Source: Bacteroidaceae bacterium
Lineage (GTDB): Bacteria > Bacteroidota > Bacteroidia > Bacteroidales > Bacteroidaceae
Direction: 5' to 3'
Assembly (NCBI GenBank): GCA_016286165.1
Contig: JAEESE010000002.1
Span: 62,001 to 126,000, forward strand
Length of the DNA stretch: 64,000 nt
Part shown: positions 38,722-49,700 of the stretch, piece after piece
Numbering within the stretch: the first letter of the stretch is position 1
Layout: each line of letters begins with the position of its first letter
Notes under the pieces: generated by a model
What the model saw: only the letters and a program-made list of their open reading frames with translations
Told to the model about the DNA's origin: nothing
The model's database searches: none
Translations under genes and position numbers: made by a program

Positions 38722-40893
38722 ATGAAGAACCACAAGGAACTCACTGAATATCTAAAACATTACTTTGGCTTCGATACCTTCAAGGGTGACCAGGAAGCCA
38801 TAATAAACAACCTGCTCGCGGGCCACGACACATTCGTGCTCATGCCTACAGGTGGCGGTAAATCGCTATGTTATCAATTGCCGGCTCTCATCATGGAGGG
38901 CACGGCAATTGTCATTTCTCCACTGATTGCACTCATGAAGAATCAGGTCGACGCCATCCGTCAGGTTAGCGCCGACGATGCCATTGCACATTTCATGAAC
39001 TCATCGCTCAACCGCGCTGCACTCGACCAAGTGAAAAGCGACGTACTGGCCGGGCGAACCAAGTTGCTTTATGTGGCACCTGAGTCACTCACAAAAGAGG
39101 AGAATGCCGACTTCCTACGACAGGTGAAGATTTCATTCTACGCCGTTGACGAAGCACATTGTATCTCTGAGTGGGGACACGATTTCCGCCCCGAATACCG
39201 CCGTATTCGCCCCGTAGTCAACGAGATTGGCGTAGCACCGGTCATAGCACTTACTGCCACGGCCACAGACAAGGTACGCGACGACATCAAGAAGAACCTG
39301 GGCATGCCTAATGCTACAGAGTTCTGCAGCTCGTTCAACCGTCCGAACCTTTACTACGAAGTACGGCCTAAGACAAAGGATGTCGACAAGGATATAGTGC
39401 GTTTTATTAAGCAGAACCCTGGAAAGAGCGGTATCATCTACTGCCTCTCACGACGTAAGGTAGAAGAATTGGCAGAGATTCTACGAGCTAATGACATTAA
39501 CGCACGTGCATACCATGCCGGCATGGACACGCCCACTCGTACACAGACGCAGGATGATTTCGTAATGGACGAGATAAACGTCATCGTGGCGACTATAGCC
39601 TTTGGTATGGGCATTGACAAGCCCGATGTGCGTTATGTCATTCACTATGATATACCAAAAAGCCTCGAAGGCTATTATCAGGAAACTGGACGGGCAGGCC
39701 GTGACGGAGGTGAAGGCAAGTGTATCACGTTCTTTACTACTCGCGACATTAGGAAACTCGAGAAATTCATGGAAGGGAAGCCTGTGGCAGAACAGGACAT
39801 AGGCCGACAATTGCTACAGGAAACTGCCGCCTACGCCGAGACAAGCGTCTGCCGCCGACGAGTACTGCTTCATTATTTCGGAGAAGAATACAAACCTGAC
39901 AATTGTCAGAACTGCGACAACTGCCTGCACCCAAAACAACGCATCGACGCGTCAAAGGACCTGGTCACAATGCTCATTGTCGTGCGCGATACCAAGCAAA
40001 ACTTCAAGGCACCGCATATCATCAACGTGCTAACCGGCAACCCGACAGAAGAAGTGCTGGCCCATGGTCACGACGACCTCGACTGCTACGCTTCTGGCGA
40101 TGATAAAGATGCCCGCCACTGGAACGCAGTCATTCGTCAGGCCTTGCTCAGCGGATACATATACAAAGAGGTTGAGAACTACGGACTAATAAAGCTGACG
40201 CCAGAGGGACTGAAAGCCATAAAATCACCCAAGACCTTCTATATCACCGAGGATAACGACTTCGACACTGACTTTGTGGAGCCAGAAGGCGGCACCAGCG
40301 TGCTTGACCCCGAATTGCTCGCACAACTCAAAGACCTACGCAAGCGTGTGGCGAGGGAAAAGAACATACCGCCTTACGTTGTCTTCCAAGACCCATCTCT
40401 CGAGGCTATGGCGACCATGTATCCCATTACCATAGATGAGCTGAAGAACATACAAGGTGTGGGCGAAGGCAAGGCGCGGCGCTATGGAGAGGAATTCTGC
40501 AGACTCATAGCACGGCATTGCGAATACTATGGCATAGATCGTCCAGAAGACCTTCGCGTGCGAACCGTTGTCAACAAGAGTAAGAATAAGGTTCGTATCA
40601 TTCAGAGCGTAGACCGTAAGGTTGACCTTGAAGTGTTGGCGCAATCGCTGGGTATGGAGTTTGAGGACTTCCTCGACGAACTCGACGCCATTGTCGACAG
40701 CGGTACGAAGCTTGACATAAGCTACTACCTTAACGACATCATGGATCCTGACCAAATCGAGGAGATCTACGAATACTTCCGTGAGAGTGAATCTGACGAC
40801 ATCGACGATGCACTTGATGAGCTTGAAGACGAGTACACCGAGGACCAGATTCGACTCGTGCGCATTCAATTCATATCTGAACTCGGAAACTAA
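38722..40893 (+). CDS. recQ: ATP-dependent DNA helicase RecQ
   Basis: RecQ is a 3'-5' helicase of recombination and repair. The 723-residue protein has Walker A (PTGGGKS), a DEAH box in AVDEAHCISEWGHDF, helicase motif VI (QETGRAGRDG), the RecQ zinc-binding cysteines (C in CRRRVLLHYFG, then CQNCDNC), a winged-helix region and a C-terminal HRDC domain (about residues 530-610). A further acidic tail of about 110 residues resembles the extended Bacteroidales form. The start at 38722 is preferred over a TTG at 38707 because of its spacing from the promoter. Confidence 0.95.
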   Translation: MKNHKELTEYLKHYFGFDTFKGDQEAIINNLLAGHDTFVLMPTGGGKSLCYQLPALIMEGTAIVISPLIALMKNQVDAIRQVSADDAIAHFMNSSLNRAALDQVKSDVLAGRTKLLYVAPESLTKEENADFLRQVKISFYAVDEAHCISEWGHDFRPEYRRIRPVVNEIGVAPVIALTATATDKVRDDIKKNLGMPNATEFCSSFNRPNLYYEVRPKTKDVDKDIVRFIKQNPGKSGIIYCLSRRKVEELAEILRANDINARAYHAGMDTPTRTQTQDDFVMDEINVIVATIAFGMGIDKPDVRYVIHYDIPKSLEGYYQETGRAGRDGGEGKCITFFTTRDIRKLEKFMEGKPVAEQDIGRQLLQETAAYAETSVCRRRVLLHYFGEEYKPDNCQNCDNCLHPKQRIDASKDLVTMLIVVRDTKQNFKAPHIINVLTGNPTEEVLAHGHDDLDCYASGDDKDARHWNAVIRQALLSGYIYKEVENYGLIKLTPEGLKAIKSPKTFYITEDNDFDTDFVEPEGGTSVLDPELLAQLKDLRKRVAREKNIPPYVVFQDPSLEAMATMYPITIDELKNIQGVGEGKARRYGEEFCRLIARHCEYYGIDRPEDLRVRTVVNKSKNKVRIIQSVDRKVDLEVLAQSLGMEFEDFLDELDAIVDSGTKLDISYYLNDIMDPDQIEEIYEYFRESESDDIDDALDELEDEYTEDQIRLVRIQFISELGN

Positions 40894-40945
40894 GAAGAGC
40901 CGTCACAGTAACTGCACAAGTTGCCTTATAATTGCAAGGCACCAT

Positions 40946-40985
40946 CAAAAAAAGCCGAATCCATCGATTGGATTCGGCCTTTTTA
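40946..40985. terminator. Bidirectional terminator between recQ and the sialidase gene
   Basis: The stem GCCGAATCCA / TGGATTCGGC (40954-40963 and 40969-40978, 5-nt loop) is flanked by A-runs on the left and T-runs on the right, so it can end both converging transcripts. Confidence 0.9.
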
Positions 40986-41003
40986 GTGCTATGCAAAGAA
41001 CTT

Positions 41004-43754
41004 TTATTTCAATATAACCTTCTTACCATTCACAATATTCACGCCTCTACGCAATTCGTTCATCTGCTGGCCTGCGATATTATACACTCGGCCATCACCA
41101 CTGGCTGGATGTACTTCTCTGCTCACGATTTCATCGGGCAACTCACCACCCAATTTCTCAAACCATTCTATTATCTGGTCACGAGTAATCGTCACGAAGT
41201 TGATGGCATATCCGTTGCCTACGTCATACGAAGTATCTTCGTAAAGGATTGCTACATCGCTATCTGGTAAAACGATCATGGTCGAGTAGCATGAGCCATT
41301 GACTTGAATATTGAATACGTCCTGCCATTTCTTGCCACCATTGAGGCTCATCGACATCTGCAAGCTCTCACGACCACTTGTGTTGATATACGAGTGCAGC
41401 ATTATGTCAGGTTCAGTCTCTGACTGTCTGCTGTAATATACTAAGTCGGCATTGCATGCATTACCCCAGAGGTCAGACGTGCGATACTGTGTTCCCCACT
41501 TGAAGGTCACTGTGCCATCATCTTTCTTTGTATATTTAGCAGTGTTCCATCCACGATCTCCACTTTGACGAACAGATAGGAGCAGAGTGCCGTCATTCAT
41601 CTGCTCGAGTTTTGACTCATCGCCTCCGGAGTAAGCCAAAGATTTGCTCAGACGCCAGTGCCCTCCATTGTCTGTAGAGTAAATGATGTAGATGAGATTC
41701 GGGCTACTGGTATTCATCTTACGACAATTGGTCGTAAACATAATAACGCCGTCGGATGTTGTTAAGCCCTTGCCTGAAGTGGTAAAAATGTTGGACATGG
41801 AGAGTGAGCCGTCGCTGCTATTCTCATCATAGAAGCCAGGTGTGTCAAAGATGTTAGGCGTTAGTTTCCAAGTCTTTCCATTATCTGTACTCTTTGCAAA
41901 GCCGGCATACCTCATACCGTCAGTTGCATTAGAGCCCCACATCTTGTTGCCGGCGGCCATTAGGCAGACAAGGTCCCCATTAGAGGCGCGTGCCAAAGCA
42001 GCATCGCCATAACCGAAATATGCCGCAGTACGACCATCACCAACAGCCACAGTCGCGAGATCCTGCCAAGTCCTGCCACCATCTTCGCTTCGCTTGGATA
42101 CCACATCAATCTTATGATTGCCAAGATCTGAATTGCTGTTGTAGCGCTTATCGGCACAGACTACAATATTGCCATCGGCATCAAGGATCATAGCTGGTAT
42201 ACGATAGAAGCGACAATCATCTGAGGTAGGTGCAAAGACAACGGTCTGACGGTCAAAGACCTTGGCACCTGGACGCGACGGGTTGCCCTGAGCTGAAACG
42301 TCCAACTCAACTTCAGCCGTTGACATATAATTAATTGAGGCAAGGGCTGCATCTAAAATGACTCCAAGAGCTGCATCCTCTTTTACAGTAGCGCATAACC
42401 AGTAATGATGCGTGCCGGCTGTCACATTCTCTATAGTCACGCCCATTGTGGCATTGACATCATCGCTGCTGCCGATAGGCTCTTCGGGGAAATTGGCAAG
42501 AATCTCGTTGCCTTTCGTCTCATATATGGCAAGTGCGCTGATATTGTCACGCGTGTCATCGTTGATTGTAAAAGTGAATGTTGCAGACTGCAATGGTTTT
42601 GAAGGCACAATGTCAATACGCAGTAACACGGCTTTATTGCCACGACCTGTAGTCTGATAGCCTTGAACAACGTTGACATCTCCGGTAAAGAGAGCGACCT
42701 CCTCTCCAATGTCTTCTAATTCGACAGGATAGAATGCCCAATCATTGTTGCCTCCTATCGTCGTGGGCATAGTACTGCCCCATCCTACGACGGTTGCTCT
42801 GCTGTCACCGCCGCTTAGGTCATTAGCATCAAGGATAATTCCTGTGCTGGGAGTCTGTAGGTAAAAATGGCCGTCAGTGCCTGCTATCTTATCTATTATT
42901 ACAGGTACTGACTTGTCGGCTACTACAGGAACAACGGTGGCTTGTACAAAGGCGCCGAAATAGTTTCCGTAGCCATTCTGTACATAATACTGACCATCAC
43001 CGGCATCCTCGAGTCTCACGAGATAGCGGGCTGCTGTCACTGCCGTGCCACTTGGAGCAGTTGCAGTATTGTATAGAGTGTGACTATTGGCATTTTCATA
43101 GAGATAGCCATGCGGATTACCATTGGTAAAGCCACGGTCAAACATTGTGTACCATTGCCCCACTTGCAAGTCTGCTGCTGGCGTCTCATTCACATGTACC
43201 ATTTTGCCCACCAACTCCACGAGAGCTTCTGAAGAGAGAGGGGCATCCACCTCGAAGATTTTGATACGTTGGGCTACACTGGTGCTCGTAGTCCATCCCA
43301 CTATCTTTTGCGAGGAACGGTCCATGCTCAAAATCTGACCATCTGCAGCCGCAGCACGTGGATAAGCCACACCACTATTGAAGTTGAGCGACCAATTACC
43401 AGCCTCAAGTTCTATCGCGGGTGCCAGATTCTCGCCATATACCGGTACACCCCAGTACTTACCTGTATGCTGATTCTTGATTTTCCAAGTGCCGTCATCG
43501 TTCTTGTAGAAATAATATACGGCAGCTGTTGTGGGTGAATTGCCGGCGTTGGGAACTGAATAATATGTTCCAGCATCTTCCATATAAGGTGTGCCGCTTG
43601 CCTGCGATTGCACAACGTATTTTCCACCGTCAACGATGGCGCTTTCCGTTTTTACTTGCGCACCCAAGCCTACGGATGACTGAGCCACAAGGTTGTTTTC
43701 TATGCCCGCGAACAATACGAGGGCTAGAACTGATAATCTAACAATGATCTTCAT
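41004..43754 (-). CDS. Secreted exo-alpha-sialidase (GH33)
   Basis: Sialidases release terminal sialic acid from host glycans. The 916-residue protein has a signal peptide, two N-terminal beta modules (residues about 30-350), a BNR-associated N domain (about 355-470) and the GH33 propeller. The propeller shows the YRIP arginine motif near residue 515, Asp-boxes SEDGGRTW, STDNGKTW, STDNGGHW and SLNGGKKW, and an acidic EQMNDGTLLLSVR segment. The shared tail (YNIAGQQMNELRRGVN...NGKK) ends it. The whole protein parallels the second half of the upstream 2282-residue protein, from which it is separated by 11 bp; the two are surely in one operon. Confidence 0.93.
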   Translation of the reverse strand: MKIIVRLSVLALVLFAGIENNLVAQSSVGLGAQVKTESAIVDGGKYVVQSQASGTPYMEDAGTYYSVPNAGNSPTTAAVYYFYKNDDGTWKIKNQHTGKYWGVPVYGENLAPAIELEAGNWSLNFNSGVAYPRAAAADGQILSMDRSSQKIVGWTTSTSVAQRIKIFEVDAPLSSEALVELVGKMVHVNETPAADLQVGQWYTMFDRGFTNGNPHGYLYENANSHTLYNTATAPSGTAVTAARYLVRLEDAGDGQYYVQNGYGNYFGAFVQATVVPVVADKSVPVIIDKIAGTDGHFYLQTPSTGIILDANDLSGGDSRATVVGWGSTMPTTIGGNNDWAFYPVELEDIGEEVALFTGDVNVVQGYQTTGRGNKAVLLRIDIVPSKPLQSATFTFTINDDTRDNISALAIYETKGNEILANFPEEPIGSSDDVNATMGVTIENVTAGTHHYWLCATVKEDAALGVILDAALASINYMSTAEVELDVSAQGNPSRPGAKVFDRQTVVFAPTSDDCRFYRIPAMILDADGNIVVCADKRYNSNSDLGNHKIDVVSKRSEDGGRTWQDLATVAVGDGRTAAYFGYGDAALARASNGDLVCLMAAGNKMWGSNATDGMRYAGFAKSTDNGKTWKLTPNIFDTPGFYDENSSDGSLSMSNIFTTSGKGLTTSDGVIMFTTNCRKMNTSSPNLIYIIYSTDNGGHWRLSKSLAYSGGDESKLEQMNDGTLLLSVRQSGDRGWNTAKYTKKDDGTVTFKWGTQYRTSDLWGNACNADLVYYSRQSETEPDIMLHSYINTSGRESLQMSMSLNGGKKWQDVFNIQVNGSCYSTMIVLPDSDVAILYEDTSYDVGNGYAINFVTITRDQIIEWFEKLGGELPDEIVSREVHPASGDGRVYNIAGQQMNELRRGVNIVNGKKVILK

Positions 43755-43765
43755 AAAAAAAATAT

Positions 43766-46700
43766 TTACTTACCAAGTATGATATTCACAAGAGCCGTCA
43801 CATCGGCAATAGTCACGAATCCATCGTTATTGACATCGGCCCTACCGTACTCATCTACGTTCTTACCGAGGATGATATTCACGAGGGCTGTCACATCGGC
43901 AATAGTAACTTGCCCGTCATTGTTAACGTCACCGAGAAGAGCGGTCTGAGGAACTATGGTGACAACGAAGTCAGCTATAGCAAGCCACTTGCTGACATCT
44001 GTCGTAGTGATAGACAATGATGTGGACTGAGCATTCACATTGGCAATGCTTATTTCTGTATAACCATTAACGCTGCTGGAAAAGGCTGGAGTATATTCTG
44101 TGCCGCCAGCTATAATAGTATAAGTATGCTCTGCACTGGATGCCTTTGCAGTTAGCAATGAGTAGCTCTTGATAAGATATCCCTCAGGAGCCGTCAAAGT
44201 AAACGTAGAAGCAACGTTAGCCGATGCAGGCTTATATGCCAGATTATAGTGCCCGTTCCAGTTTGAGAACTTATCATACGTGCCATCAGATTTAGTAAGC
44301 GTAAAACCTTCTACACCGCTGTTGGCGTTAGACGTCCATGTGTTGCCATCTATATTGCCATAAGTTGTCTCGCCATTCAATCCATATACTATCTTTACTT
44401 CCTTCTCGTCTGCAGACTTTTCAAGTTCAGGAATGAGCTGAACAAGCTGGTCGCGCGTAATTTCGATGAAGTTGAGGGGGTAGTGGTTATAGTCGGTGTA
44501 ACCGCCTGCGCTGTTGAGCGACTGATCTTCGAACAATAGGTAGAGGCTGCCGTTGGCAGGATTCTTGTCCATCGTCACGTAGCGCGTTCCCTTGGTCTGT
44601 ACGTTTAGGAACTCCGTCCAATTAGCACCTTGGTCGGTACTGTAGTAGAGCTTGAAGTTGACATGGTTGCCGGTGGTTATGGAGTGGATGATGACGTCGG
44701 TCTTGCCCTCGGTTGTCTCACGCTGGTAGTAGAGAATGTCCTGATTGTTCTGACTATCCTGATGGAGCTGGTCGTTATCCCATTGTGTGCCGTAGTTGAA
44801 GCTGAGCGTGCCGTCGCCGTTCTTCGTATAGGTGGCGGTATTGAAGCGGCGCGGGCCTCCTTTGCGGATGGATCCGAACAGCGAACCATCGTTCATCTCG
44901 ATTACTTTGGCTTCGTCGCCTCCAATAATCATAGGCGTTTGGCTGAAATACCACGTAGCACCATCATCCGTAGAATAGAACAGGTAGTCGTCAGCAGCAG
45001 CGCCCCAATAGGTGCCGTCGGCGATGGTGTAGTTGCTGGCAGTCAGGGTTTGTGCCGGAATGAGGTACATCAGTATGCCGTCGGATGTGTAAAGGCCCTT
45101 ACCGGAAGTGACGAAGTAGTCATAGAGGCCGTAGCCGCCGGCAGCACCCACGCCCGTGGCGTTCTGAATGGCGCCTGTGGAGTAGAGATCCACGGGAGGA
45201 TTGCTCTCGCTACTGCTCCACGTCACGCCATTGTCCGTACTGGTGGACATACATACATGTTTCTGCCCATAAAAGTAACCAAGATTGCCCGCAGCAAAGA
45301 GACAGTAAAGCTTGCCGTCCTTACCTTTCACAAGGCTGGGATCGCCAAAGCCACACCTATTATTATCAGCTGTGCCGACGCCTTTGGCAATGGTGATGGG
45401 TTCACTCCAAGTCTTACCGCCGTCGGTGCTTCGACGAACAACAATATCTATGACGTGACCGCCACCGATGTCGGTATAGCTTTCATAACGCTTGTCAGCT
45501 GCAACTACGATGCTTCCGTCATCAGCCACAACCATGGCGGGAATACGATAGACGCGGCTACCATTGTCGCGAGGCAGGAAAGGATAGGATTGTGCATTGA
45601 AGACCATTGCGCCACGATCAGCGGAGTCGCCTACGGAGGTCAGGTCGAGGTTTTGTGCCGTTTGGCCAACCACCTGATAGGAGATGCCTGTCACGGCTGC
45701 GTCAATAACGGCACCGAGCGTAGCTGTGCTGTTAACCGTAGCACCAATCCAGTAGTAGTGCGTGCCGGCAGCAAGGTTACCGATGTTGAAGGTGGCAGTA
45801 GAACCAGAAATGGTTGCTGTGGCAACCACAGTCTTAGTCGGAGCGCCGTTGCCGGTGGAGTATATTTCAGGGGAACTGGAGTCGGCTTCATATAGTTTCA
45901 GCGCGGAAATGTTAGTCTCCGAGCCGTTCTTGAGGCTGACGGTCATTGTGGTGTTCGTAGTAGCCTTGAAGGGCTTGGCCGTTACGCGCAGCAGCATCAC
46001 TTCGCTGTCTCGTCCAGCCGTCTGCCAACCTTGCTCCACGGCCACGCTACCTTCAACCATTGCCAAGTTGGGATCGTAAGCAAGGGCAACAGTATGAGCT
46101 GTAGCGTCTATCTCGACACCGTTGGCTCCTTCCAGAGTAAAATCAGTATCCTCTGGTGTTACATTGTCCGGAAGGAAAAAGAAGCCATCCTTATAAACAG
46201 CCTTCAAACCTTTCACATCGCTGCGCGAGCAAGTAATCTGTGCATTGTCAGGAGCGTCGTCGCAAAGGACTTGCCAAGCTGCGATACCTGCCTCAGAGAG
46301 GTTTATGGGATAGATGTCATAGTAGGCATTACCAGAGTTTGAAGTTTCGCCGATGAAATACTGGCTACTCAATAGATATGGAACAGCATAGCGCGAACTG
46401 CCCCACATACGGAAACCGCGACCATTGGTGTAGTCCATTGCGAAGTTCGACTTGGACATCGTGGAGATGGGGAATTTATTGCTGTTGCCATATAGGTACT
46501 TGCCGTTCGGCATCTGCCAATAATAGTTCCCACTCTCGTTGCTAATGCGAGTATAATAAGTAACATCGTCTATAGCAGGTCGGACATTTGCTCCGTGATC
46601 AAATGTAAGAGGATAATATGTGCCGTTGTAATTTATCTCGCTTGCGGCAGGGAACACATACTTGTCGGCATACGTTCCATGCGTTTTGATTCTAATGATG

Positions 46701-49700
46701 TACCAACCATCGCTACCCGACGCAGGAACTGCACTTGCTGCGGTCTTATTGTCTACCAACTTGTTAAGAGCGGCAGTAGCTGCGGCGCTTTGGTCGCCAT
46801 CCACCTTTGTAATGGTGAAGTTGCCACCAATATCATTGTAGTTGATAATCGGGCCATCATAGTTGTTGCTGACAGACATGATTACATCACCTGTTACGGA
46901 GAATAATTTATAAGTTCCATCATCCTGCAGAACAAGCCTAATAGCTACCGCATTGGGCGAGAAACTCCAGCAATAGCCATTAAAAGTTCCACCTGTGACA
47001 GGTACGGCGAACTTGCCCGCGCCTACATTATATAGATAAAATTGTTCTGTCGTTCCTATAGGAATGATAACCCATTGATGGTTGGCAATGGAAGCATCGA
47101 AAGCAGTTGCTCCGCTCTTGCCGCTACTCCAAACATAAGTTGTACTCTTGCTTGGCTCATAGGTAAGTGCACCACGATTGGCATTAGTATTGTTGATAGT
47201 ATATACTTCAGTAATTGTTGGGCTCCATGATTCCACAAACTCTACAGGGTAAAACGCCCAGTCGTTATTTCCACCAGTAGAGGTGGGAATGGTCGTGCCA
47301 TAACCAACAACATTTGCATCACCAGCACTAAGGTTGTTGGCATCGAGGACAACACCCTCAGCAGACGTCAGATAATAGTGACCATCTGTGCTGGCTATCT
47401 TTCTGAGGATTATCCGTTCTGCGGCTGTTGCTGTCGTGGGAACGGTCGTGCTTCCTTGAATCTTGCCGAAGAAGTTGCCGAGGCCTGTCTGGATGTAGTA
47501 TTCATTGTTCCAACCGATGATGCGAACAAGATACTTGGCATTGTCTGTAGCCGAGCCGGATGGAATAGTCGCTGTGTTGTAGAGTTGGTTCTTATCGTTC
47601 TCATAGAGGAATCCGTGATTTGCACCTCTGTCGAACATCACATACCACTGCCCTGTTTGTAACGTGTTTGCAGCTTCTTTGCTGATGGATATGTCTTTAT
47701 CTGTAAAGTCGGAGAAGGGCGGATAGGTGAGAGTTACTTCGTAAATTTGTGATGACAATGAAGATGTCCAAGCATGCAATTTCTGAGAAGAACGATTAAT
47801 ATAGAATCCATTACATTGGGGATCGATATTATTATTGCTATTAAAGTTCAAACTCCAACTGCCAGCATCAGCCTCATCAGCAGGCACGAAACCTCCTTGG
47901 TCTGTTGTAGAAGCAGCAGTCGGCTTGCCCCAGTATTTCCCTGTAACGAAATTCTTTATTTTCCATGCATTGCCATCCTTAATTAAATAATACATGCATC
48001 GCTCATCCAAAGTGCCACCTCCATCGGGTACAGAATAGTAAGTTCCTTCATCAGAAATCCAAGGATTGCCTGTTGCCGTGTTGCGCAGCAAGTACAATTT
48101 TCCACTAATGAGCTGGTTCTCGGCAGTGATTTGTGCACCTGCACTAGGGACATCATTTACATCTGACTCGATAATACCTATGCTTTCATCAAAGGTGGCT
48201 GCGACATCTGACCCATTGCCTGCTGCCGCTTTGATGATGTAGTTTGCGCCTATTCCGTCTGGCAAGGTGAATTTGTATGTGTTGTAGACTCCACGGAGTT
48301 CGCCTGTGCTATCATATACCTTGAAGCCGACAGCTCCAGTGCCTACCATCGTGACAACGCCTGACTGCACATTATATTTATACGCTGAGCATGTGACATT
48401 GAACTCAGTATATTGTCCTGTTTCGCCGACCTGTCCAAAGTATGTAACGGGGGCATCGGGATTTATTGTCCTCTTCTCACCACTTGCATGACCTTCATAA
48501 ATGGCATCTGGAGCTGTTACGCGATCCTCGATGAAGATGATGTTGCTCTTGGGCAGGTTCATATTCTTCACCTGGTTCTTGGCATTGTCAATCATGTTCT
48601 GCGTGACGTACAGATAATAATAGCCATAGTCATTTATGGTTTGGAATCGGTTGGTCGTATAACCGTTGTATGTGATGGAGTAGTCCCTCTCTGGCGGAAT
48701 CATAAAGAAACCAAAAGCTGCGAAAAACTCGGTGAGGTCACAGCCGCTGATCTGACAGCATTTAACATAATACTTGAGGTAGTCGGTATCGGCAGGAGTA
48801 AGAGTGCTGTTGTCTGGATTCCCACTCTTCACTTTCACCAATGGATCGGCGCGCAGGGCATCGAAGAGACGCGGGAAGAAGTCCGGATCCTTACCCAAGA
48901 CATGGAAATATAGGTATAGAGACCAGTTGAGGTGAAGTAACTGCTGATTGTAATTACCATAGCTGTCACAAGACTTGGCCACACGCTCCGGCCAGGAAAC
49001 GCCATTCTGAAAGTCGCGGAAAACCTCTTGAAGACTGGCCGTACGGCTGGTATAACGTCCCTGTTTATAAATGGCCATGTTAGAGAAGAGATTGTTCGAG
49101 ACCTCTGTGTTACCGACCATATTGATGGGCGCCTGGCGATTATGACCCTGTTCGTGGGCAATGCACCACATATTGTCGGCCACCGTCATCAGCGCGTTGG
49201 CATTAAAAATTAGGTTGTGAGAATAGTCGTAGTAGTAAGTACCATAGTTTGTAGCATGAGGACTGCCAGTACCAGGCAGCGACGTGACGGACGTAACATT
49301 GTTGCAATACTGTCCGTAAGTCGTCTGTCCCTGGGTGTCAGTGAATCCAATGAGCTCATCTTCCCATTCCGATAGATTCTTCCACACGTTCATCATATCC
49401 ACCACGCTACTCGTACCAAGAGCCGTGAACAGCCACTCCTTGTAGAGGTTCATCACGTGCTTGCTGCTCTTCAGGCATACGGTTTCCTTACTCATCAAGT
49501 GCATCTTCATATGCGTCCAGTCGCTGTCATCGTCGCCCTTTGTCAGATCAAAATAGCCCTGAACCGTACCTCCCTCGATATGAACTGTCACGTCGGCGTA
49601 ATTGGACATAAGCGTGAACGGTGCTTTGCCATTGGTGGTATTATCCACCTCGTAATATATTAAGCAGTTGCCAGCAGAAGCCGCCTGCAACACATTCATG

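Noticed and set aside
44630-45895. 421-codon open frame on the plus strand
   Set aside because: It lies entirely antisense to the M60-sialidase gene, has no signal peptide or recognisable domain, and its composition follows from the sialidase codons.
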